Origin: Micavibrio sp.
GTDB taxonomy: Bacteria > Pseudomonadota > Alphaproteobacteria > Micavibrionales > Micavibrionaceae
Assembly: GCA_027066695.1 (NCBI GenBank)
Contig: JAMONE010000256.1
Span: 1 to 5,108, forward strand
Direction: 5' to 3'
DNA length: 5,108 nucleotides
Numbering within the stretch: position 1 is the first letter of the stretch; every line of letters begins with the position of its first letter. The position numbers and the translations under genes were made by a program. This document shows positions 1 through 5,108 of this stretch, piece by piece. Below the pieces are notes generated by a model. That model made no database searches. It was given only the letters and a program-made list of their open reading frames with translations, and was not told where the DNA came from.

Positions 1-52
1 AGCTTTCGTTAAATAATAGCCCCCATGCTTGTTCTATATAAGGGAAATAAGC

Positions 53-59
53 AAGGGAG
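53..59 (+). promoter_or_regulatory. Shine-Dalgarno site that decides the start of the 67-456 gene
   Basis: AAGGGAG lies seven bases before the ATG at 67 and is close to the consensus AAGGAGG. No comparable purine run precedes the alternative in-frame ATG at 25. A TATATAAG stretch at 35-42 could be a -10 element, which would also exclude the upstream start, but I find no convincing -35 partner for it. Confidence 0.6.
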
Positions 60-66
60 ATTTAAT

Positions 67-456
67 ATGATTACTCTACCATATTTAGATGAGCTACAAT
101 CCACGTCCGAGCAATGGGAGATTTACTCGCGCTTTATGGGGCATATGCGCCATGTTCCTGTTAGCCGAATGGAGATCAAAATATTATCCTCAATTCAGTT
201 TAGCGCAGATATGATGTATTCCAGTGATGCTTATATCTCTAAGGAGCTTGTAGAGATGGGGTTGTGCGCTCCGAGGATTGCTTTTCCTGTAGAGTTTCTT
301 GATTATGCTGATAGTTCGGCGTTGCGCTGTGGCTTTGATATAGGCGCACCATCGGATGCGATGATGAGCCTTATTAAGCAATGGTCAACAAATACAGAGC
401 AGCTTAAATTTGCCTCTTTCCGTCATATCCATAATGTTGTTAAAGAGTTGGTTTAG
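67..456 (+). CDS. Hypothetical protein, about 129 residues, family not recognised
   Basis: I do not recognise this protein. From the ATG at 67 it encodes 129 residues and stops at TAG 454-456. An in-frame ATG at 25 would add 14 residues, but the ATG at 67 has a good Shine-Dalgarno (AAGGGAG, 53-59) seven bases upstream and the ATG at 25 has none, so I prefer 67. The product looks soluble: no signal peptide, no membrane segment, no repeats. It has an acidic, aromatic N-terminus (ITLPYLDEL, QWEIYSRF), a Met-rich middle and two Cys residues (in GLCAPR and LRCGFD) that do not form a recognisable metal-binding pattern. The C-terminus is basic with His residues (FRHIHNVVKEL). The good ribosome binding site and coding-like codon use argue that it is real. 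It faces the PBP gene tail to tail with nine bases between. No function is assigned. Confidence 0.72.
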   Translation: MITLPYLDELQSTSEQWEIYSRFMGHMRHVPVSRMEIKILSSIQFSADMMYSSDAYISKELVEMGLCAPRIAFPVEFLDYADSSALRCGFDIGAPSDAMMSLIKQWSTNTEQLKFASFRHIHNVVKELV

Positions 457-465
457 GGTTAAGGC

Positions 466-2385
466 CTAATCGTTGACACGTGAGTAATCGTTTTTCACGT
501 TATTATTATCATTAGAAAGCAACCTTCCTAATAGGCCTGTTATGCCGCTATCATCATTATGAAAGACTTCTGGCTTTTGCTTTGAGTTGCCGTAAAGCAT
601 TATATCTCGCCAGATTCTAGCAGGTATATTTCCGCCAGTGACATTTCGCATCGGGCTGTTGTCATCATTGCCAAGCCAAATGACAGCCACCATTTTATCT
701 GTATAGCCAGCAAACCAAGCATCGCGGCTGTTTTGTGATGTGCCTGTTTTACCCGAAGCAGGGAAGGGGAGCTTGGCAGCGCGGCCTGTGCCTTCATTTA
801 TCACATTTTCCATCATTTTAGATATCTCTCTCGCATGTTTTTTGCGAATTACGGATTGATATGATTTAGGCTTTTTGCGCTCATATAAGATGCGGCCTTC
901 GCCGTTGGTTATGCGCGTTATAGCATATGGAAAGACACGGTAGCCCCCATTTGCAAGCACACTATAGGCTGTTCCCATTTCCAGCATAGATATGCCAGAG
1001 CTGCCTAATGTAAGGCTAAGGTCGCGCTCTAATTTTGATATAATGCCAAGCCTTTTGGCTGTTTTAATTATTGCGCCCATGCCTAAATCTTTTGCTATGC
1101 GCACGCTGGCAGTGTTCATGGATTTTGTTAGAGCCATGCTAAGTGTTGTTTGTCCATAATATTTATTTGCAAAATTTTTCGGCCTGTATTCACCTTTGGT
1201 AATTGGAGCGTCGAGAACTTTACTATTCGCGCTCCAGCCATTTTCAAGTGCGGTTAAATAGACGATAGGTTTGAACGCTGAGCCAGGCGGCCTGCGTGCT
1301 TGTGTGGTTCTGTTGAACTGGCTTTGTGCATAGCTATACCCGCCAATCATGGATATTATTGCGCCATCAGGGCGCATTATAATGGCCGCTCCTTGAGAAA
1401 CATAGCTGGCCTCATCTGCGCTGTCTATTGCATTTTTAATAGTGCTTTGGGCGTGTGTTTGTATATGCGTATCCATTGTTGTTTCAATTACCAAATCCAT
1501 ATCTGGCCTGCCAACAAGATCATCTAGTCCGTCAATAATCCAATCGGTAAAGTAACGTACATTTTGCCCTGCTTTTGATTTCCTGTGCGGCAGAGATGGA
1601 GTCATATTACCGCTAGTCATGTCCGCATCGGTGATATATCCAGCATCCTTCATAGCGACTAAAACAATGTCAGAACGCTTTTTTGCTAGCAAGAGATTAT
1701 TATGCGGAGAATATCGTGATGGAGCTTTTAGTAACCCCGCAAGGATAGCGGCCTCACGCAGGTTAACGTCTTTTGCGGGCTTGCCGAAATAAAGCTTTGC
1801 CGCGGCCTCAAAGCCATATGTGCCAGATCCTAAATAAACTCGGTTCATATATGCGCTTAAAATTTCATCTTTGCTAAGTTCTTTTTCTAGCCATAGGGCA
1901 AGCAATGCTTCTTGGATTTTGCGCGCTAGTTTGCGTTCATGCGTAAGGAATAGGTTCTTGGCAAGTTGCTGGGTTATTGTAGAGCCGCCTTGCACAAACC
2001 TGCCTTTGCTAATATTTACCAGCATAGCGCGGCTTATCCCGAGCGGGTCTATGCCAAAGTGAGTGTAAAACCGCCTGTCTTCGGTGGCTAGAACTGCGTT
2101 AATTAAATGATCGGGAAGCTCGCTAACGTGGATATTTCCGCCTTTGCTCTCTCCATATCGCGCGAGAATGCTTCCATTTGAGGCCTTGACTATTATAGAT
2201 GATCTGCGCTCAAATGTTGCGGATTTGGTGATGTCGGGAAGGTCTTTACCAAACCAAAGCAACACACATCCAAGAAATATCCCCGCCCAAAGCCCAAGAA
2301 TTAACACCCATCTGCAAAAACTCCAAAAGAAGGATGTCTTTTGCTTCTTTTTGCTGTTTCTCTTTTTCTTCTTTGGCTTTGCCAT
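466..2385 (-). CDS. Class A penicillin-binding protein (bifunctional transglycosylase/transpeptidase, PBP1A-like)
   Basis: This inner-membrane enzyme polymerises lipid II into glycan strands and cross-links the peptides in the periplasm. The 639 residues start with a very Lys-rich cytoplasmic tail (1-17) and one membrane anchor (about 20-45). The GT51 transglycosylase domain covers about 75-240: catalytic Glu102 in TEDRRFYTHFG, GGSTITQQLAKN at 133-144, the RKIQEALLALWLE motif with Glu159, and the NRVYLGSGTYGFEAAA block at 181-196. The transpeptidase domain covers about 325-600, with SxxK nucleophile Ser369-Lys372 (PPGSAFKP), SxN at Ser422-Asn424 and KTGT at 546-549. All key residues are present, so both activities should be intact. 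It is shorter than E. coli PBP1a (about 850 residues) and has no room for a large inserted OB-type domain. The tail after 600 is polar and Asn-rich. An in-frame TAA lies directly before the ATG, which fixes the start; no clear Shine-Dalgarno is seen. The gene is divergent from the LeuA-type gene. Confidence 0.96.
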   Translation of the reverse strand: MAKPKKKKRNSKKKQKTSFFWSFCRWVLILGLWAGIFLGCVLLWFGKDLPDITKSATFERRSSIIVKASNGSILARYGESKGGNIHVSELPDHLINAVLATEDRRFYTHFGIDPLGISRAMLVNISKGRFVQGGSTITQQLAKNLFLTHERKLARKIQEALLALWLEKELSKDEILSAYMNRVYLGSGTYGFEAAAKLYFGKPAKDVNLREAAILAGLLKAPSRYSPHNNLLLAKKRSDIVLVAMKDAGYITDADMTSGNMTPSLPHRKSKAGQNVRYFTDWIIDGLDDLVGRPDMDLVIETTMDTHIQTHAQSTIKNAIDSADEASYVSQGAAIIMRPDGAIISMIGGYSYAQSQFNRTTQARRPPGSAFKPIVYLTALENGWSANSKVLDAPITKGEYRPKNFANKYYGQTTLSMALTKSMNTASVRIAKDLGMGAIIKTAKRLGIISKLERDLSLTLGSSGISMLEMGTAYSVLANGGYRVFPYAITRITNGEGRILYERKKPKSYQSVIRKKHAREISKMMENVINEGTGRAAKLPFPASGKTGTSQNSRDAWFAGYTDKMVAVIWLGNDDNSPMRNVTGGNIPARIWRDIMLYGNSKQKPEVFHNDDSGITGLLGRLLSNDNNNVKNDYSRVND

Positions 2386-2427
2386 TTACGTACGTTCTTA
2401 TGCTGTTGTTAATTTTTCTCGTTAATG

Positions 2428-2455
2428 AACATATAACTTAATGAAATGAGATCAA
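2428..2455 (-). promoter_or_regulatory. Candidate sigma70-type promoter for the PBP gene
   Basis: Read on the - strand, TTGATC (2455-2450, four of six matches to TTGACA) and TATGTT (2433-2428, four of six to TATAAT) are separated by 16 bases. Transcription would start near 2420, giving an untranslated leader of about 35 bases before the ATG at 2385. The match is weak and the region is A+T-rich, so it could be chance. The -10 overlaps one of the TTAATGAA repeats. Confidence 0.25.
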
Positions 2456-2472
2456 AGAACTTTTCTTTTTGG

Positions 2473-2501
2473 GTGAAAAGCTGTTTGCTGTTATGGATAA
2501 T
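2473..2501 (+). promoter_or_regulatory. Candidate sigma70-type promoter for the LeuA-type gene
   Basis: GTGAAA (2473-2478, four of six matches to TTGACA) and GATAAT (2496-2501, five of six to TATAAT) are separated by an ideal 17 bases. Transcription would begin near 2508, about 35 bases before the ATG at 2543. This is the best promoter-like pair in the intergenic region, but it is called by eye against the E. coli consensus only. Confidence 0.38.
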
Positions 2502-2542
2502 TTTTTCTGTAAGTTTGTGTATATGTATGCTAAATATATGGG

Positions 2543-3730
2543 ATGGATAACAAATCAGCAAATGAAGTTATAATTTTTGATACAACTCTTCGAGATGGAG
2601 AGCAGGCTCCAGGTTATGCAATGACTGTGTCAGAAAAACTTGATTTTGCATTATCATTAGATGATTTAGGTGTTGATGTTATAGAAGCTGGCTTTCCTGT
2701 TGCCTCCTTAGGAGAGTTTAAAGCTGTAAATCAAATATCAAAGAATATACCAACTTCTATAATATGCGGGTTTTCCAGAGCTTTAGAGAAAGATATAAAA
2801 ACGGCTGCAGAAGCTTTGAAGCCTGTAATAAATAAAGGAAGAGGGCGAATACAGATGTTTATTCCTGTCTCCGACCTTCATTTAGATAAAAAAATGGGAA
2901 TATCCAGACAGGACGCTCTTTCTGTAATAAGTAAAAGTATTAAATATGCTCGCCAATATACGGATGATGTGCAAATTGGGTTTGAAGATGCCTCACGAGC
3001 GGATCTAGATTTCCTCTGTCGAGCCTCAGAAGAAGCAATAAATGCTGGTGCTAAAACGTTAGGGTTCGGTGATACTGTTGGTTATGCTATGCCAGATGAT
3101 ATTACGCAAATGATTTATAATATACGCCACCGTGTTCCTAATATAGATAAGGTAATGTTAAGTATGCATTGTCACAATGACCTTGGGATGGCTGTGGCTA
3201 ATTCATTAGCGGCTTTTAAAGCTGGGGCGCGACAAGTAGAAGTGACAATGAATGGTATAGGCGAAAGAGCAGGGAATGCAAGTTTGGAAGAAGTTGTTAT
3301 GGCCATTTATGTTCGTAAGGATAAGTATCCCTATGTATATAATTTGGACACAGCAAAACTTATGGATGTCTCTGAAAAGCTCTCAAAAATTACAGGTATA
3401 GCTGTTTCTCCAAATAAGGCTATTGTTGGAGCTAATGCTTTTTGTCACGGTTCTGGAATTCATCAGGCAGGGGTTTTGAAGGGAGATAACACTTACCATA
3501 TAATGACACCTGAGATTGTTGGGCAATCTTGTATTAGTTTTACATTTACTAAACATTCTGGCCTTGCTGGTTTTAAGAGTATTTTAGATAGAAATGGAGT
3601 AAATATAGATCAAGAAGTATTGCAGATGGCTTTTAATGAGGCCATTAGCTTGTCGGATGAACAAAAAGTAATTCCTGATGAGCAGGTTATTTCAATAGTG
3701 CATGAAATAGAAAGGGAACTTTCCATATAA
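2543..3730 (+). CDS. leuA: 2-isopropylmalate synthase-type enzyme, short form without the leucine-binding regulatory domain
   Basis: Predicted cytosolic enzyme of the LeuA/homocitrate synthase family, condensing acetyl-CoA with a 2-oxoacid. The likely substrate is 2-oxoisovalerate, the first committed step of leucine synthesis. The TIM-barrel begins with FDTTLRDGEQAPG (12-24; metal ligand Asp13, catalytic Arg17). SDLHLDKKMG (110-119) and GDTVGY (176-181) follow, then HCHNDLG (209-215) with metal ligands His209 and His211, and GIGERAGNASLEE (238-250) with ligand Asn245. The accessory subdomain is LeuA-like: NKAIVGANAF (291-300), GIHQAGVLKG (305-314), TYHIMTPEIVG (317-327). The protein ends at 395, whereas E. 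coli LeuA has about 523 residues; the missing part is the leucine-sensing domain. Another family member (homocitrate, citramalate or an unusual 2-oxoacid) is possible, but the motifs favour LeuA. An in-frame TAA at 2531 and the early FDTTLRDGE motif fix the start. No Shine-Dalgarno is visible. No leuB, leuC or leuD lies nearby, and the gene looks more A+T-rich than its neighbours. Confidence 0.9.
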   Translation: MDNKSANEVIIFDTTLRDGEQAPGYAMTVSEKLDFALSLDDLGVDVIEAGFPVASLGEFKAVNQISKNIPTSIICGFSRALEKDIKTAAEALKPVINKGRGRIQMFIPVSDLHLDKKMGISRQDALSVISKSIKYARQYTDDVQIGFEDASRADLDFLCRASEEAINAGAKTLGFGDTVGYAMPDDITQMIYNIRHRVPNIDKVMLSMHCHNDLGMAVANSLAAFKAGARQVEVTMNGIGERAGNASLEEVVMAIYVRKDKYPYVYNLDTAKLMDVSEKLSKITGIAVSPNKAIVGANAFCHGSGIHQAGVLKGDNTYHIMTPEIVGQSCISFTFTKHSGLAGFKSILDRNGVNIDQEVLQMAFNEAISLSDEQKVIPDEQVISIVHEIERELSI

Positions 3731-3760
3731 CCACTTCTCCCTGTCTGTCTATAAAGCCAT

Positions 3761-4294
3761 TTAAGTACAATCAAGCCAATAGCGGTTGCGCTCGGGGAAT
3801 TTGTCGGTTGCGGGGAGGGTATCTTCAAGTACTGCGCCACAAAATTGTATAATTTTATTCGCGGAAGTATCCTTTGGGTCAATGGTTATAAGGGCGCGGT
3901 CAATCCCCAGATATGAGATATAGGGAATAGCTTTTTGCAGCAATTTTTTACCAAAGCCCTTGCCGCGCATTGAAGGACGAATGATAAAGTTCAAATGCCC
4001 GCCCCATTTTTCCAAATGCCAATTCAGGCGGTGGCGTATATTGAGCGTTCCTATAAATTCATTATCTTTTACCAGCCATAAAACGGTTTCGGGAACGGTT
4101 TCTACCCAATCGGCATAGGGTTTATGTATGTTCTTTTTACCTTCATGCAGCTTTTGAATGAATTCTTCAAAATTATTCTCAACATCATCAATATCAAGAA
4201 AGGAATAGCGGCCTTCAGCTTGAAATTCTTTAAGAGCTTTTATATAGCTCTCTTTGTGGTCCATTGACGGTTTTTCTAATTTTGCAGCTGACAT
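3761..4294 (-). CDS. GNAT family N-acetyltransferase (COG3981-type)
   Basis: This is a 177-residue predicted cytosolic acetyltransferase that would move an acetyl group from acetyl-CoA to an unknown amine. The opening KLEKPSMDHKESYIKALKEF (5-24), the AEGRY segment, VPETVLWLV (67-75) and IGTLNIRHRLN (81-91) match my recollection of the COG3981 predicted acetyltransferases. The acetyl-CoA pyrophosphate loop is at 106-115 (RPSMRGKGFG), followed by the helix KKLLQKA. The LGIDRALITIDPKDTSANKII segment (129-149) is the usual motif B region, and the C-terminus RYWLDCT is typical of the family. The start at 4294 is chosen because the conserved KPS segment lies before the next Met (residue 11) and a TAG at 4322-4324 limits upstream extension; no Shine-Dalgarno is visible. 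It lies 36 bases downstream of mgtE on the same strand, so it is probably co-transcribed. The substrate cannot be told from sequence. Confidence 0.88.
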   Translation of the reverse strand: MSAAKLEKPSMDHKESYIKALKEFQAEGRYSFLDIDDVENNFEEFIQKLHEGKKNIHKPYADWVETVPETVLWLVKDNEFIGTLNIRHRLNWHLEKWGGHLNFIIRPSMRGKGFGKKLLQKAIPYISYLGIDRALITIDPKDTSANKIIQFCGAVLEDTLPATDKFPERNRYWLDCT

Positions 4295-4330
4295 ATTTTT
4301 TTGTTTGTTGTTAAAGACAGGCTATTTTTA

Positions 4331-5108
4331 TCAAGTCATAAGCAGGGTTGCAAGCCCTAAAAAGGATAGGAAGCCAATAACATCGGTAACAGTTGTTAGT
4401 AAAACAGTTGAAGAAATGGCGGGATCGCTACCCATTTTGTGTAATAATAGCGGTATTCCTGCGCCGCAAAGCCCAGCTACTATAAGGTTTATAATCATGG
4501 CCATGGCGATTACTATGCCTAACATAGGCATTTGAAACCATAATGCAGCCAATATACCTGTTATGAGTGCAAATAAAATACCGTTAAACAGCCCTACGAT
4601 TGTTTCCTTCCAGATAATTCGCCATGTATTTGTTTCGGATAGCTCATGAGTAGCAATAGCGCGCACGGCCACTGTTAGAGCTTGCGTTCCAGCGTTCCCG
4701 CCCATAGATGCGACAATCGGCATAAGAATGGCTAGTGCTATGATTTGTTCAATTGTTGCGCCGAATAATGATATTACGATTGAGGCAAGTACCGCTGTAA
4801 TAAGATTCACAAAAAGCCAGCGAAAGCGCAAACCAGTCGTTGAAATTACGGCACGATATAGATCGCCTTGGTCAACACCAGCCATGCGCAAGATGTCTTC
4901 TTGTGCTTCTTCGTCAATAACATCAATGATGTCATCAATTGTAATTGTTCCAATTAAACGCCCGCTATCATCTACAACAGGGGCAGAGACAATGTCATCA
5001 CGGCGAAACATATGTGCTACTTTTTCCTGATCCATCATGGCAGAAATTGGGTGAGCTTCATCAAGGCGTAGATTATGAATTACTTCGGATCTTTCCGCGC
5101 GAATAAGA
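4331..5108 (-). CDS. mgtE: Magnesium transporter MgtE, C-terminal part (5' end outside the window)
   Basis: This inner-membrane Mg2+ channel/transporter is open to the window edge, so the first visible ATG (5036-5038) is internal. About 258 C-terminal residues are visible of a usual 450 or so; the N domain, first CBS and start of the second CBS domain are missing. Counting from that internal Met, the CBS2 end is at 1-45 (SAPVVDDSGRLIGTITIDDI, then DVIDEEAQEDI), where cytosolic Mg2+ gates the channel. A connecting helix leads to about five membrane segments (roughly 73-93, 97-111, 145-167, 171-195, 209-232). Hallmarks are PIVASMGGNAGTQALTVAVR (107-126), GAGIPLLLHKMGSDPA (192-207) and TTVTDVIGF (215-223). 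Asp219 (codon 4382-4384) sits where the pore Asp of Thermus MgtE would be. Nothing suggests a broken gene. The GNAT gene follows 36 bases downstream. Any Mg2+-responsive leader would lie outside the window. Confidence 0.96.
   Translation of the reverse strand, partial: LIRAERSEVIHNLRLDEAHPISAMMDQEKVAHMFRRDDIVSAPVVDDSGRLIGTITIDDIIDVIDEEAQEDILRMAGVDQGDLYRAVISTTGLRFRWLFVNLITAVLASIVISLFGATIEQIIALAILMPIVASMGGNAGTQALTVAVRAIATHELSETNTWRIIWKETIVGLFNGILFALITGILAALWFQMPMLGIVIAMAMIINLIVAGLCGAGIPLLLHKMGSDPAISSTVLLTTVTDVIGFLSFLGLATLLMT

Larger units (their letters stand above)
2386..2542. other. Divergent intergenic region between the PBP and LeuA-type genes
   Basis: These 157 A+T-rich bases are the only sizeable non-coding stretch in the window. 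They must contain the control signals for the leftward PBP gene and the rightward LeuA-type gene. I see candidate promoters in both directions (listed separately) and GTTAAT/CTTAAT hexamers at 2408-2413, 2421-2426 and 2437-2442. The last two are part of an 8-base direct repeat, TTAATGAA, at 2422-2429 and 2438-2445. No tRNA, riboswitch-like structure, strong hairpin or leucine-rich leader peptide was found. Confidence 0.6.

Noticed and set aside
1..24. Possible tail of an upstream gene ending at the in-frame TAA at 10-12
   Set aside because: Three codons before a stop carry no evidence of coding; nothing can be supported at the window edge.
25..66. N-terminal extension of the first gene from the ATG at 25
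   Set aside because: There is no ribosome binding site before 25, while AAGGGAG precedes the in-frame ATG at 67 at the right distance; a possible -10 (35-42) would also lie inside the extension.
453..469. TTAGG/CCTAA inverted repeat between the convergent first two genes as a bidirectional terminator
   Set aside because: A 5-bp stem with a 7-base loop and no T-tract is too weak to call.
478..500. Inverted repeat ACGTGA/TCACGT as a terminator of the PBP or the small gene
   Set aside because: The stem is only 6 bp with an 11-base loop, lies inside the PBP coding end, and lacks a proper following T-run in either direction.
3710..3724. GAAAG/CTTTC hairpin near the end of the LeuA-type gene
   Set aside because: It is very short, lies within the coding sequence and has no T-run; I see no credible terminator in the 30 bases between the LeuA-type and GNAT genes.
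4254..4535. A + strand reading frame spanning the GNAT and mgtE ends, and similar frames opposite the PBP, LeuA and mgtE genes
   Set aside because: They lie antisense to well-supported genes, have no recognisable protein features and are explained as shadows of the real coding frames.
5036..5038. ATG at 5036-5038 as the true start of mgtE
   Set aside because: The frame continues open to the window end and the upstream residues (such as HNLRLDEAHPISAM) continue a typical MgtE second CBS domain, so this Met is internal.

Overview
The window holds five protein-coding genes and almost no non-coding space. It looks like ordinary chromosome from a bacterium of moderate to low G+C, most likely an alphaproteobacterium. 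That placement is an inference from the style of the MgtE and penicillin-binding protein sequences as I remember them; nothing in the window proves it. I see no rRNA, tRNA, CRISPR array, insertion sequence, phage gene or long repeat.

Layout: (1) a small unrecognised gene on the + strand (67-456) with a good ribosome binding site. It runs tail to tail, nine bases apart, into (2) a bifunctional class A penicillin-binding protein on the - strand (466-2385). A 157-base divergent intergenic region (2386-2542) follows and must carry the start signals of both the PBP gene and (3) a 395-residue 2-isopropylmalate synthase-type enzyme on the + strand (2543-3730). That gene runs tail to tail, 30 bases apart, into (4) a GNAT acetyltransferase of the COG3981 type on the - strand (3761-4294). 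Just upstream of the GNAT gene on the same strand is (5) the C-terminal part of an MgtE magnesium transporter (4331-5108), whose 5' end lies beyond the window. Genes 5 and 4 are probably co-transcribed; the others look like single-gene units.

The genes do not form one obvious pathway: cell-wall synthesis, leucine-type chain elongation, an acetyltransferase and Mg2+ uptake. The item most worth a second look is the LeuA-type gene. It stands alone without leuB, leuC or leuD, ends where the leucine-sensing domain would begin, appears more A+T-rich than its neighbours, has an Ala where the usual GIHQDG motif has Asp, and has no visible Shine-Dalgarno sequence. This is consistent with a feedback-insensitive or side-specificity paralogue, perhaps horizontally acquired. 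I do not see a convincing novel multi-gene system here.
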